Of a stretch of DNA of 64,000 bases, positions 34,775-43,802 are shown piece by piece (positions within the stretch are counted from its first letter, which is position 1; each line of letters opens with the position of its first letter). The notes beneath the pieces are model-generated. The model ran no database searches and was not told the DNA's origin. It saw nothing but the letters and a program-made list of their open reading frames with translations. Source of the stretch: Agrobacterium larrymoorei (lineage in GTDB: Bacteria; Pseudomonadota; Alphaproteobacteria; Rhizobiales; Rhizobiaceae); contig NZ_JAAMFB010000015.1 of NCBI RefSeq assembly GCF_013322225.1, positions 1-64,000 of the forward strand, written 5' to 3'. Position numbers and translations under genes: made by a program.

Positions 34775-36177
34775 CGCAGGAACTGCCGCAGACGTTGACC
34801 GTCGCGGATGATTTCCACGCGCCAGAAGCCGGGAGTGTCTTTCAAGGCCGTTTCCATATGCTCTGTCGTATCGACATCGGATCCGTTCAGCGACACGATG
34901 ATGTCCTTGGGCTGAAAGCCGACGCGGGATGCAGGCGAATTACGCGCGACTTCCGTTATGACAACGCCCGTGGAGCTCGGAGGCATACGCAATTCATCCG
35001 CCAGTTTCGGCGAAAGATTTGCCACCGTTGCCCCTGCGAATGGATTACGGCCTTCCAGCAGACGCTCGTCCCGAGGTGCCGTTTCAGGCGCGGTATCGAG
35101 GGCAATGGTAACGGTCTTTTCCTGTCCCTTTTCGATCAAGGTAATCTTGGCAGATTTGCCGATACCTGCGGTCGTCAAGCGGTAGCCAAGTGCATCCGGG
35201 TGCTCCACCTCGATGCCGTTGACCGCCGTCACGACCTGGCCGGGTTCGATGCCAGCCTTTTCCGCCGGTCCACCCCTCACCACACTGACAACCAGAGCAC
35301 CGCGCGCCCGTTTCAGGCCGAGCGCCTCGGCGACTTCAGACGTGACAGGATCGAAGGTCGCCCCGACATAAGGCCGCTGAAAGCTGCTGTCTCCCTTCTC
35401 GGCGGCGGCAAGGAAGACCTTCACGAGATTGGCGGGAATGGCAAAGCCGATACCGTTCGAGCCGCCACCGCGCGAAAAAATCGCCGTATTGATGCCGATC
35501 AGTTCTCCAGCCATGTTCGTCAACGCACCGCCGGAGTTGCCGGGGTTGATTGAGGCGTCCGTCTGGATGAAGAAACCGAAATCGCCCTGCGTCACCTGAT
35601 TTCGGGCAAGAGCGGACACGATACCGCTCGTAACGGTCTGTCCGACACCAAACGGGTTGCCGATGGCCAGGACGAGATCGCCCACTTCGATAGCATCGGA
35701 ATTGCCCAGTGGCAGCACCGGAAATTCCTCTTTGGCATCGATCTGCAGCACCGCAAGGTCTACGCGATCATCCTTCAACAATACCTTGGAGGAAAACTCG
35801 CGACCATCAGCCAGCGCAACCTTGATATCGTCGGCGCCGTCGATGACGTGATTGTTGGTCACCACCAGACCGCTGCCGGTGACGATAACACCGGAGCCGA
35901 GCGAGGATTGTTTCTCGGTGCGGTTCGGCAGTTGTTGACCGAAGAACTGTTCGAAGAAGGGATCGCCAGCGAAGGGAGATGCCCGTCGCTGGACGATACG
36001 TTCGGCGTAGACATTCACGACCGCGCCAGACGTGCGCTTGACGAGCGGCGCGAAGGAAAGCTGCATTTGGGCCTGACTGGAAGGCACGGATTTCGCATCC
36101 TGGGCCTGCGTGGTGACTGGCGCAACAAGCAGCGCCGCAAAGAGTCCGGTGACCAGATATTTCAACATGCGCTGCAT
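34771..36177 (-). CDS. HtrA/DegP-family periplasmic serine protease
   Basis: This periplasmic protease-chaperone of 468 aa has a signal peptide at about 1-25 (cleavage after Thr-Gln-Ala). The trypsin-like domain carries the triad His110 (Thr-Asn-Asn-His-Val-Ile), Asp140 (Arg-Val-Asp-Leu-Ala) and Ser215 (Asn-Pro-Gly-Asn-Ser-Gly-Gly). Two PDZ domains follow at about 270-360 and 375-465. It is a DegP/DegQ-type architecture. ATG 36177 is chosen because GAGG lies 7-8 bases upstream; the frame is open 19 codons further. It is coupled to rarA downstream, an envelope-stress and fork-repair pairing seen in other rhizobia. Confidence 0.93.
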   Translation of the reverse strand: MQRMLKYLVTGLFAALLVAPVTTQAQDAKSVPSSQAQMQLSFAPLVKRTSGAVVNVYAERIVQRRASPFAGDPFFEQFFGQQLPNRTEKQSSLGSGVIVTGSGLVVTNNHVIDGADDIKVALADGREFSSKVLLKDDRVDLAVLQIDAKEEFPVLPLGNSDAIEVGDLVLAIGNPFGVGQTVTSGIVSALARNQVTQGDFGFFIQTDASINPGNSGGALTNMAGELIGINTAIFSRGGGSNGIGFAIPANLVKVFLAAAEKGDSSFQRPYVGATFDPVTSEVAEALGLKRARGALVVSVVRGGPAEKAGIEPGQVVTAVNGIEVEHPDALGYRLTTAGIGKSAKITLIEKGQEKTVTIALDTAPETAPRDERLLEGRNPFAGATVANLSPKLADELRMPPSSTGVVITEVARNSPASRVGFQPKDIIVSLNGSDVDTTEHMETALKDTPGFWRVEIIRDGQRLRQFLR

Positions 36178-36346
36178 GTGATTCCTCATCTTCATCAATA
36201 TGATGGAGTTATAACGACTGAGCCTATAAATCAAACGGCGGCAATATCATGACGTGCATCTTTGTAAGGCCCCGCTTTACTTTCAATGGAACAAGTTTTG
36301 TGGTTTCAGAATTTATCAGGCGAGAAAATTCTGAAATGAGACCAAA

Positions 36347-36700
36347 ATGCAGTTTAGAAAACACACCCTCGCTTTTCTTATCGTTCTTGCTTCATACTCG
36401 CACGGCTCGCCTGTGGGAGCAGCCAGTTTCGATTGCGAAAAGACCGACCTTGCCGCCGATGAAAAAGCGATTTGTGAAAACCGTGTGCTGAACGACAAGG
36501 ACGTCCGCATGGCGACGACCTTCGACATCGTTACGCAACTGATGGCCATGGGCGCGCGCGACACCCTGAAAACCGAGCAGAGCGATTGGCTGAAACAACG
36601 CCAGACCTGCGCCGCAGATGTTGCATGCCTCAACAAGGCCTATGATGAGCGCATGATAAAACTCGGCGAAGCCTTCCAGCAGATCAACCGCACGCTTTAA
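36347..36700 (+). CDS. LprI-like (DUF1311) secreted protein
   Basis: The 117 residues begin with a signal peptide at about 1-26 (cleavage near Val-Gly-Ala-Ala). The mature domain has the lysozyme-inhibitor LprI-like pattern: Phe-Asp-Cys near the start, Asp-Glu-Lys-Ala-Ile-Cys, Gln-Ser-Asp-Trp-Leu-Lys-Gln-Arg-Gln-Thr-Cys and Cys-Leu-x-x-x-Tyr-Asp-Glu-Arg near the end, with four Cys forming likely disulfides. In Mycobacterium a related protein inhibits lysozyme; here the role is inferred. Its stop overlaps the stop of the convergent serine hydrolase gene by 4 bases. Confidence 0.87.
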   Translation: MQFRKHTLAFLIVLASYSHGSPVGAASFDCEKTDLAADEKAICENRVLNDKDVRMATTFDIVTQLMAMGARDTLKTEQSDWLKQRQTCAADVACLNKAYDERMIKLGEAFQQINRTL

Positions 36701-37698
36701 ACAGCGAAGATGATGCTAGTCATCAATCCGTGCAGTTCATCGCGATAGCCCGTGCGGGCCGAGGGCGCATCTTCGCGCGAGGTCATGACGACCGAGAGTT
36801 TCTTCGCAGGCACGATATAGAGCATCTGCCCACCGTAACCCCAAGCATGAAAGACCTCCTCGCCAGCCATGTTCTTGATGAACCAGCAGTAGCCGTAACC
36901 GTCTCCGTTGAAAACGGAGTTCGTACGCCGTGTCCATGACTGCTCGATCCAGCTTTGCGAAATCAGACGTTCACCCTTCGCCGTCACACCGCCACGCCTG
37001 TAAAGTTCTCCAAAAGCCAGCAGTGATCGCGCTGTCATCGCCATCTGGTTTCCGCCGAGATAAATGCCCTGCGGATCGCGCTCCCATCCGCCGATAGCAA
37101 AACCCTCTAGCGGCTCGAACCAATCCCGCGCCAGCGCAAGTGTCGAGCGACCGGAAGCCTTTGTGAGAATTGCCGACAGGAGATGCGTGGAACCGGTCGA
37201 ATAGAGCATACCGCCGCCCGGCTCACCGGCAAAGCCAGAGCCGAGTGCCGTACGCACCCAGTTGCGGCTGGAAACCCAGCGCCCGTAATTCGGGCCGGAC
37301 ATTCGTGCAAGACCAGATTGCATCGACAGGAGATTGCCGATGGTGACGCGCTCCAACCGAGGGTCGGCGTCATCCGGAAATTCCGCGCGCAATAGAGATC
37401 CAATCGGTTGATCTGCACCGTCCAAAATCTTCCGATCAATCGCCATTCCGACGAGTGCGGAGATGACAGATTTCGAGGCCGACTTGATATTCGTTGAGCC
37501 GTTCAGCGACGAACCATTGTAAGCATGTGAAGCCGCCTCCTTGCCATCAATGCTGACGATGACGGCTTTCAGGCTTTCAAGCGATTCAGCGTTTTTGAGG
37601 ATGGGTTCAAGTCTCGTGCCGATGACTGGCGTTTGCGCGCGAGCGACAGGGACTAGCGGCAGCGAAGCGATGAGGGCAAGTGCGGTGCGACGTTTCAT
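36697..37698 (-). CDS. serine hydrolase, class C beta-lactamase-like, secreted
   Basis: The 333-residue protein has a signal peptide at about 1-21 (cleavage after Ala-Arg-Ala). The beta-lactamase/penicillin-binding fold shows the Ser-x-x-Lys site in Ser-Ala-Ser-Lys-Ser-Val-Ile-Ser (about 74-77), a Tyr-Ser-x-Gly motif (about 161) in place of Tyr-x-Asn, and a His-x-Gly near His-Ala-Trp-Gly-Tyr-Gly-Gly at the C-terminus. It is likely an esterase or peptidase of this clan; nothing specific points to antibiotic hydrolysis. Confidence 0.87.
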   Translation of the reverse strand: MKRRTALALIASLPLVPVARAQTPVIGTRLEPILKNAESLESLKAVIVSIDGKEAASHAYNGSSLNGSTNIKSASKSVISALVGMAIDRKILDGADQPIGSLLRAEFPDDADPRLERVTIGNLLSMQSGLARMSGPNYGRWVSSRNWVRTALGSGFAGEPGGGMLYSTGSTHLLSAILTKASGRSTLALARDWFEPLEGFAIGGWERDPQGIYLGGNQMAMTARSLLAFGELYRRGGVTAKGERLISQSWIEQSWTRRTNSVFNGDGYGYCWFIKNMAGEEVFHAWGYGGQMLYIVPAKKLSVVMTSREDAPSARTGYRDELHGLMTSIIFAV

Positions 37699-37854
37699 GC
37701 TGATCTATTTAAGCAGTTGCACGGGGAGAAAAAGCGGCATCACCACGTTGTGACCCGCAACAACGGATAAGAGATTAGAGTCTCCGATCAAGCGCTTGTC
37801 GCGATCCGTTGAATCAACTTCGAAAGCCCCTGAATCCTTTTCTCAAAGAATGAT

Positions 37855-38532
37855 CTATTCCTCGTAGATCATTTTCTTCGTCATACCACCGTCGAGCACC
37901 ATCACCTGACCAGTCATGAAACCTGCGCCAGCAAGGTAAAGAACGGCATCGGCAATGTCATTCGGCCTGCCCACGCGACCGACCGGATGCTGAAGGTTAT
38001 CCTTCTTCCTCAGATCGGTCTCATTGGTGATCCACCCCGGCGCAATCGCGTTGACACGGATCTTCGGCCCGAGACTGACGGCAAGGGCGTGCGTCAGCGC
38101 GACGAGGCCGCCCTTGGAAGCGGCATAGGCTTCCGTTTCCGGCTCGGACATAAAAGCGCGGGTAGAGACCATGTTAACGATACTTGCCCCCTCGCCCATC
38201 AGCGGTACGGCGGGCCGGGTCATTAGAAAAGCGCCGGTCAGATGACTGTCCGTGACCTTGCGCCAGTCAGCCAGCGACAGCTCATGGATCGCCCCGTTCA
38301 CCGGGCCGGCAATGCCCGCATTGTTGACCAGAAGCTCCAGCCCGTTCCATCCGAGCTGATCAAAAGCGGCAGCGACCGAAGTCTCGTTGCCGACATCGCA
38401 AAATATGTGATGCGCTTTCGTTTTGGTCTCCTTGATATCAAAGGAAGCCACCGTCCACCCATCGTCCAAAAGCGCCTCGATAATGCCCGCTCCGATCAAT
38501 CCGGCCCCACCGGTAACGATTGCACGCTTCAT
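37855..38532 (-). CDS. short-chain dehydrogenase/reductase
   Basis: This classical SDR of 225 aa binds NAD(P) through Thr-Gly-Gly-Ala-Gly-Leu-Ile-Gly at residues 7-14. It has the Asn-Asn-Ala-Gly motif (about 78) and the catalytic Tyr-Ala-Ala-Ser-Lys. The substrate is unknown. The start ATG 38532 is used because AAGGGAGAC precedes it; the frame is open 31 codons upstream without support. It is divergent from the GNAT gene, 102 bases apart. Confidence 0.92.
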   Translation of the reverse strand: MKRAIVTGGAGLIGAGIIEALLDDGWTVASFDIKETKTKAHHIFCDVGNETSVAAAFDQLGWNGLELLVNNAGIAGPVNGAIHELSLADWRKVTDSHLTGAFLMTRPAVPLMGEGASIVNMVSTRAFMSEPETEAYAASKGGLVALTHALAVSLGPKIRVNAIAPGWITNETDLRKKDNLQHPVGRVGRPNDIADAVLYLAGAGFMTGQVMVLDGGMTKKMIYEE

Positions 38533-38634
38533 GTCATTGTCTCCCTTGTGAAAACCGCGAACGTCTCGACTGGCTGTGAGTTCCTGCGCAAATTTTTCAA
38601 TTGTGCTGATGGCGCATAAAGTCATGATGCAGCC

Positions 38635-39147
38635 ATGCCCAGACAGCGACCCAAACTATTGAAGTCTCAACGCCTCATTCTCCGGCCTTTTGAAATGACC
38701 GACGCCCAACGCCTGGCGCGTATCACCAACGATACGCTTGTAACCCGCAACCTTTTGCGCACTTCCACTCCCTTCACCCTTGCCGAGGCCCGAAGATCGA
38801 TCCTTCGTATTCGCCGAAAAAACCTGCCCGTCTGGGCCATCGATAACGGTCAGATCATCGGCCTTATCGGCCTTGCAGGTGAATTCGGGTTCTGGCTTGC
38901 GCGATCGGCATGGGGGAAAGGCTATGCGACAGAAGCGAGTCGAATGGTGATCGATCATGCATTTTCGACGTTGGATATCAGCACGCTTCACGCCAACCCT
39001 ATTGCGACCAATTCGGCCTCTCGTCATTTGCTGAAAAAGTCGGGCTTCCGTGAGATCGGTCGATCACAAGCCTTTTGCAAGCAGCGCAACGCCATCGTGC
39101 CACTTATTCGTTACCGGCTGGATCGGCCGCATTGGGCGTCGTCTTGA
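38635..39147 (+). CDS. GNAT-family N-acetyltransferase (RimJ/RimL type)
   Basis: The 170-residue protein starts with the RimJ/RimL-like segment Ser-Gln-Arg-Leu-Ile-Leu-Arg-Pro-Phe. The acetyl-CoA loop region is Ala-Trp-Gly-Lys-Gly-Tyr-Ala-Thr-Glu-Ala (about 100-109), then Asn-x-x-Ser-x-x-Leu-Leu-Lys-Lys-Ser-Gly-Phe. It may acetylate a ribosomal protein or a small amine; the substrate is unknown. Its 3' end overlaps the converging broken VOC gene by 44 bases. Confidence 0.92.
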   Translation: MPRQRPKLLKSQRLILRPFEMTDAQRLARITNDTLVTRNLLRTSTPFTLAEARRSILRIRRKNLPVWAIDNGQIIGLIGLAGEFGFWLARSAWGKGYATEASRMVIDHAFSTLDISTLHANPIATNSASRHLLKKSGFREIGRSQAFCKQRNAIVPLIRYRLDRPHWASS

Positions 39148-39511
39148 TCTTCCAGGGCGGATCAATCCGGTTGCTGCCGGCAAAATATAACACCAGACGA
39201 TTACCGGCAGGATCTAACAATTCCGCCTGCCGCCATAACCACCTCTCATCGCGAGGCGGATGAGAAAATACGATACCGTCAGCACTGAGTTGCTCAAATC
39301 TGGCATCCACGTCATCGCATTCGAAATAGACGGTCGTGCCACCGCCGGTCACTTCGCCTCGGTGAAGGGAGAATGTACTGTCGCCATCGGGACAAAGGAA
39401 ACGGACGTAATCCGGACGGGAATCGACAATGGGTTCAAGGCCGAGTGCACACTAAAAATCCCACCCCTTATCCAGATCCGGCATTGTGACCGTGACCTGA
39501 TTCAATCTCAT
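39104..39511 (-). pseudogene. VOC (glyoxalase/bleomycin-resistance) family gene with an in-frame amber stop
   Basis: ATG 39511, preceded by AGGAGG, opens a VOC-type frame: Met-Arg-Leu-Asn-Gln-Val-Thr-Val and then Leu-Asp-Lys-Gly-Trp-Asp-Phe. A TAG at 39454-39452 (codon 20) stops it exactly where VOC proteins have Tyr (Trp-Asp-Phe-Tyr-x-x-Leu-Gly-Leu). The same frame continues intact for 115 codons to the normal C-terminus, so a single base change (TAC or TAT to TAG) explains it. It is either a very recent pseudogene or a sequencing error. The family binds metal and small molecules; the substrate is unknown. Confidence 0.8.
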
Positions 39512-39540
39512 CATTTCCTCCTGCAAATACTTATTTTCAA

Positions 39541-39574
39541 AACAAAAAAGCCGCCCGGAACTCCGCGCGGCTTC
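39541..39574 (-). terminator. intrinsic terminator of ilvD
   Basis: The arms AAGCCGC and GCGGCTT with an inner GC stem are followed on the minus strand by TTTTTTGTT, 26 bases past the ilvD stop. Confidence 0.8.
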
Positions 39575-39599
39575 GTTATTCCATGCCGTCATCAACGCC

Positions 39600-41435
39600 T
39601 TATTCAGGCAGGATACGCACAGCACCCTTGTCCGCACTCGAAGCAAACGCCGCATAGGCCTTGAGCGCCGTCGTCACGTTACGTTTGCGAAACTCGGCAG
39701 GCTTCCAGCCAAGCTGGTCCTGTTCAGCGCGGCGTGCAGCCAGTTCGGCATCCGAGACCTTGAGGTTGATCGTACGGTTAGGAATGTCGATTTCAATCGG
39801 GTCGCCCTGACGCACGAGGCCGATAGCACCGCCCTGCGCCGCTTCCGGCGACGCGTGACCGATGGAAAGGCCGGACGTGCCGCCCGAAAAGCGGCCGTCG
39901 GTAATCAGAGCGCAGGCCTTTCCGAGACCCTTCGATTTCAGATAGCTGGTCGGGTACAGCATTTCCTGCATGCCCGGGCCGCCCTTCGGGCCTTCGTAAC
40001 GGATGACGACGACGTCGCCTTCCTTGACCTCGTTGCCAAGAATACCCTTCACCGCCGCGTCCTGGCTCTCATAAACGACAGCCGTTCCGTTGAACTTCAG
40101 GATCGACTCGTCCACGCCAGCCGTCTTCACGATGCAGCCATCCAGCGCGATGTTACCGTAAAGCACAGCCAGACCGCCGTCCTTCGAGAAGGGCTTTTCA
40201 ACAGAGCGGATCACGCCGTTGTCGCTATCGGTATCCAAATCATCCCAACGCGAAGACTGGCTGAACGCCACCTGCGTCGGCACGCCGCCGGGCGCGGCCT
40301 TGAAGAATTCGCGCACGGTTTCAGAGTTGGTGCGGGTGATATCCCAGCGGTCGATAGCATCACCAAGCGTTGCAGCATGAACGGTCGGGCAATCGCGATT
40401 AATGAGACCGCCGCGATCCAGTTCACCCAAGATACGCATGATGCCGCCAGCGCGGTGGACGTCTTCCATATGCACGTCCTGCTTGGCAGGCGCGACCTTG
40501 GAAAGGCACGGAACCTTGCGGGAAAGACGGTCGATGTCTTCCATGGTGAAATCGACGCCACCCTCATGGGCAGCGGCCAGAATATGCAGAACCGTATTGG
40601 TGGACCCGCCCATGGCGATATCCAGCGACATGGCATTTTCGAATGCAGCCTTGCTGGCAATGTTACGCGGCAGAACGGTCTCGTCATCCTGCTCGTAGTA
40701 ACGGCGAGCCAGATCGACGATCAGGTGACCGGCCTCAACGAACAGGCGCTTGCGGTCTGAATGCGTTGCCAGCGTGGAGCCGTTTCCAGGCAGCGAAAGA
40801 CCCAGCGCTTCGGTCAGACAGTTCATCGAGTTGGCCGTGAACATGCCGGAGCAGGAACCGCAGGTCGGGCAAGCGGAACGCTCGATGACCTTGACGTCCT
40901 CGTCGGACACCCGTTCATCTGCAGCCGCTACCATCGCATCGACCAGATCGAGCGCAACGGTCTTGCCGTGCAAAACGACCTTGCCCGCTTCCATCGGCCC
41001 GCCGGACACGAAAACAGCCGGAATATTAAGGCGCATCGCGGCGCTCAGCATGCCGGGCGTGATCTTGTCGCAGTTGGAAATGCAGACCATCGCATCGGCA
41101 CAGTGCGCATTGACCATATATTCGACGCTGTCGGAAATAATCTCTCGCGAAGGCAGCGAATAGAGCATGCCATCGTGACCCATGGCGATACCGTCATCGA
41201 CGGCGATAGTGTTGAATTCCTTGGCAACACCACCCGCAGCCTCGATCTCGCGCGCCACGAGCTGACCGAGATCCTTAAGGTGGACGTGACCCGGCACGAA
41301 CTGCGTGAACGAGTTGACGACCGCGATGATCGGTTTACCAAAATCGCCGTCCTTCATGCCGGTGGCACGCCAAAGGCCACGAGCGCCAGCCATGTTACGG
41401 CCATGTGTTGTCGTTCTGGAGCGATAGACAGGCAT
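39600..41435 (-). CDS. ilvD: dihydroxy-acid dehydratase
   Basis: This Fe-S enzyme dehydrates 2,3-dihydroxy acids to 2-keto acids in valine, leucine and isoleucine (and pantothenate) synthesis. The 611 residues are full length. Cluster cysteines lie in Cys-Ile-Ser-Asn-Cys-Asp-Lys-Ile and Cys-Gly-Ser-Cys-Ser-Gly-Met. The Gly-Arg-Phe-Ser-Gly-Gly-Thr motif near the C-terminus carries the catalytic Ser. It stands alone with its own terminator and is divergent from msrP. Confidence 0.98.
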   Translation of the reverse strand: MPVYRSRTTTHGRNMAGARGLWRATGMKDGDFGKPIIAVVNSFTQFVPGHVHLKDLGQLVAREIEAAGGVAKEFNTIAVDDGIAMGHDGMLYSLPSREIISDSVEYMVNAHCADAMVCISNCDKITPGMLSAAMRLNIPAVFVSGGPMEAGKVVLHGKTVALDLVDAMVAAADERVSDEDVKVIERSACPTCGSCSGMFTANSMNCLTEALGLSLPGNGSTLATHSDRKRLFVEAGHLIVDLARRYYEQDDETVLPRNIASKAAFENAMSLDIAMGGSTNTVLHILAAAHEGGVDFTMEDIDRLSRKVPCLSKVAPAKQDVHMEDVHRAGGIMRILGELDRGGLINRDCPTVHAATLGDAIDRWDITRTNSETVREFFKAAPGGVPTQVAFSQSSRWDDLDTDSDNGVIRSVEKPFSKDGGLAVLYGNIALDGCIVKTAGVDESILKFNGTAVVYESQDAAVKGILGNEVKEGDVVVIRYEGPKGGPGMQEMLYPTSYLKSKGLGKACALITDGRFSGGTSGLSIGHASPEAAQGGAIGLVRQGDPIEIDIPNRTINLKVSDAELAARRAEQDQLGWKPAEFRKRNVTTALKAYAAFASSADKGAVRILPE

Positions 41436-41736
41436 CTGCTTATTCCTCGGTTATCCTCGACCCGCGGGCTTTCCTCCCAGAACGCTATTGCGCCCTGCCC
41501 GCATTTTGGAGGTCTTCTACTCCAAACCGAAACCCATGTCACGGTCACCTTACACCAAAACAGTACGGTTCGGTACGGTACGGCGAATGAATTGGAGCTA
41601 GCCCTGAATATTTCTTTCACATTCACGCGATTGCGTGAACTGACGACTGTTGTTTGCCGTAAATCAGGAACATATCATAATATGCCGACCGCGTTGGGAT
41701 AAGCTTCAACGTCTGCTTTTGGCCTTGGAGGTTTCG
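41436..41736. other. divergent promoter region ilvD / msrP
   Basis: These 301 bases hold no credible gene. At 41563-41583 there is a short tandem array of four near-identical five-base units (NCGGT). The rest shows nothing I can name. Confidence 0.4.
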
Positions 41737-42678
41737 ATGCCAGCCTACCGCCCGCCCCTTATTGCAACAAGCGAGATCACTCCACGCAGCGTCTATCTGT
41801 CCCGCAGAAATTTTCTCGGGACGGCAGCTGGCCTTGCGGTGGCCGGTTTTGCAGGAAGTGAAGCGATGGCCGCTCCACTCTCGGCAAAGCCGAGCGCATA
41901 CAAGCTGGATGACAAGCCGACGCCCTTGGAAGCCGTCACCAGCTATAACAATTTCTACGAATTCGGCACGGGCAAGTCCGACCCCAAGGAATATTCCGGC
42001 CATTTCAAACCCACGCCCTGGACAGTGAAGGTGGACGGACTTGTGGGAAAGCCGCAGGAATTCGGCATCGAAGAGTTGATGAAGTATCAGCTTGAGGAAC
42101 GCACATATCGCATGCGCTGCGTAGAAGGCTGGTCGATGGTCATCCCGTGGATCGGCTTCCCGCTCGCAACGCTTCTGGATAAGGTTGAGCCGCAGGGCAG
42201 CGCGAAATATGTAAAATTCGAGACCATCGTGCGCCCTGAAGAGATGCCGGGCCAAACCGGGCTTTTTCAGCCGCTGGAATGGCCATATGTCGAAGGTTTG
42301 CGACTGGATGAAGCACGCCATCCGTTGACGCTCCTCGCTGTCGGCCTCTACGGAGAAACACTGCCGAACCAGAACGGTGCACCAATCCGGCTCGTCGTTC
42401 CGTGGAAATACGGCTTCAAGGGTATCAAATCCATCGTTCGCATTTCTCTTGTCGAGAAGCAGCCGGCAACCACATGGAAGAACTCAAACGCGCGCGAATA
42501 TGGCTTCTACTCAAACGTCAACCCGCAGGTGGACCACCCGCGCTGGAGCCAGGCTACAGAACAGCGTATCGGCGAAGGCGGCTTCTTCAGCACCAAGAAT
42601 CGTCCCACACTGATGTTCAATGGCTATGACGAGGTGGCGAGCCTTTACACCGGCATGGATCTTAAGGCGAATTATTGA
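41737..42678 (+). CDS. msrP: protein-methionine-sulfoxide reductase, molybdopterin catalytic subunit
   Basis: MsrP (YedY) repairs oxidised methionines in periplasmic proteins. The 313 residues begin with a Tat signal (Ser-Arg-Arg-Asn-Phe-Leu, about 23-28) ending near Ala-Met-Ala. The molybdenum-ligand Cys is Cys128 in [15 protein letters not shown] is a family signature. ATG 41737 has GGAGG before it; the frame is open 29 codons upstream. The stop is 2 bases before the msrQ start, so the two subunits are coexpressed. Confidence 0.96.
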   Translation: MPAYRPPLIATSEITPRSVYLSRRNFLGTAAGLAVAGFAGSEAMAAPLSAKPSAYKLDDKPTPLEAVTSYNNFYEFGTGKSDPKEYSGHFKPTPWTVKVDGLVGKPQEFGIEELMKYQLEERTYRMRCVEGWSMVIPWIGFPLATLLDKVEPQGSAKYVKFETIVRPEEMPGQTGLFQPLEWPYVEGLRLDEARHPLTLLAVGLYGETLPNQNGAPIRLVVPWKYGFKGIKSIVRISLVEKQPATTWKNSNAREYGFYSNVNPQVDHPRWSQATEQRIGEGGFFSTKNRPTLMFNGYDEVASLYTGMDLKANY

Positions 42679-42680
42679 AG

Positions 42681-43352
42681 ATGAGCTTCGCCGCTTCCCT
42701 TCCTTCGCTGCCGAAACGCTACCAACCCGCCGCGATATGGGCGCTGTATGTTATCGGGCTGGCACCCGGTGTCTGGTATTTTTATCTGGCAGCCACTGGC
42801 GGCCTCGGCTTTAATCCCGTCAAGGATTTCGAGCATCTTCTGGGCATATGGGCGCTGCGCTTCCTCTGTCTCGGTCTGGTCATCACGCCGATGCGCGATC
42901 TGTTCAACATCAACCTCATCGCATACCGCCGCGCGCTCGGTCTGATCGCCTTCTATTACGTTCTTGCCCATTTCGCCGTGTATCTCGTTCTGGATCGTGG
43001 GCTGGTCATGAGCTCGATCCTGAGCGATATTCTAAAGCGACCTTATATCATGCTCGGCATGGCAGGCCTCGTTATGCTGGTTCCCCTTGCCGTAACGTCT
43101 AACCGCTGGTCGATCCGAAAGCTCGGCTCGCGCTGGAATACGCTGCATAAACTCGCCTATCCGGTCTTGATCGTCGGCGTGCTGCATTTCGTGCTTGCGC
43201 GCAAAAGCCTCACTCTGGAACCTGCCTTCTACATATCGGTGATGATTATCCTGCTTGGTTATCGCATTCTGCGCCCGAAACTTATGGAGCGCCGACGCGC
43301 ACGAAAGGCCGCTGGCGTCAGCGCCAACGCTGGTTTACGCGGCCGCCGATAA
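42681..43352 (+). CDS. msrQ: protein-methionine-sulfoxide reductase heme-binding subunit
   Basis: MsrQ (YedZ) is the b-type heme inner-membrane partner that passes electrons from the quinone pool or flavin reductase to MsrP. The 223 residues contain about six membrane helices and conserved His residues for heme (His in Leu-Ala-His-Phe-Ala and in Thr-Leu-His-Lys-Leu and Val-Leu-His-Phe). It starts at ATG 42681, almost touching msrP. Its 3' end overlaps the converging DUF2809 gene by 35 bases. Confidence 0.95.
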   Translation: MSFAASLPSLPKRYQPAAIWALYVIGLAPGVWYFYLAATGGLGFNPVKDFEHLLGIWALRFLCLGLVITPMRDLFNINLIAYRRALGLIAFYYVLAHFAVYLVLDRGLVMSSILSDILKRPYIMLGMAGLVMLVPLAVTSNRWSIRKLGSRWNTLHKLAYPVLIVGVLHFVLARKSLTLEPAFYISVMIILLGYRILRPKLMERRRARKAAGVSANAGLRGRR

Positions 43353-43734
43353 GCGCCGCGAGGCCTATGCCAGTGAGATAACAGGCTATATTGCAGAGCG
43401 AGAAAACGCGCCCCAGCAGCAGTGCGCCTGCGGTCGTTGCGCGAAATGCGTCCAGTGCAGGAAAATGAATAAGGCGGATCAATTCAACGACAACCGCCAC
43501 CATACAGGCGATGGGAACGGCAAGAGGGTAACGATTGCGGGGCAAAGCTGCCGCAATCAACAGGTACACCATTGCGCCCCAGAGGATCGAGCCGCCGTAC
43601 TTCACGACGATGAAAGGTAGGCCGATCCTGTATCCATATCCACGTAGCAACAAGCCAGCGAAAATCACGAAGCAGGCGGCAAGAAAATGCCAGAAATGCC
43701 GTGAAAGATCATGTTTTCGAAGCGTCGTCATCAT
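43318..43734 (-). CDS. DUF2809 membrane protein
   Basis: The 138-residue protein has four hydrophobic helices (about 14-32, 42-66, 70-90, 105-130) and the DUF2809-like segments Gly-Leu-Pro-Phe-Ile-Val-Val-Lys-Tyr-Gly-Gly and Ile-His-Phe-Pro-Ala-Leu-Asp. The function is unknown. It is convergent with msrQ and divergent from the DUF817 gene next door; the two membrane-protein genes may share a promoter region of about 70 bases. Confidence 0.83.
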   Translation of the reverse strand: MMTTLRKHDLSRHFWHFLAACFVIFAGLLLRGYGYRIGLPFIVVKYGGSILWGAMVYLLIAAALPRNRYPLAVPIACMVAVVVELIRLIHFPALDAFRATTAGALLLGRVFSLCNIACYLTGIGLAALIGGRVNQRWR

Positions 43735-43802
43735 GGTGCTTTGTTCTCGTTTTGCTATAAAAATGCAAGCGACTCTATTTTGACGTGCTGAAGGATTACC
43801 TC

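Noticed and set aside
36697..37698. Antibiotic-resistance beta-lactamase
   Set aside because: The fold is shared with many esterases and peptidases; the residues that would point to class C resistance enzymes are not clearly kept.
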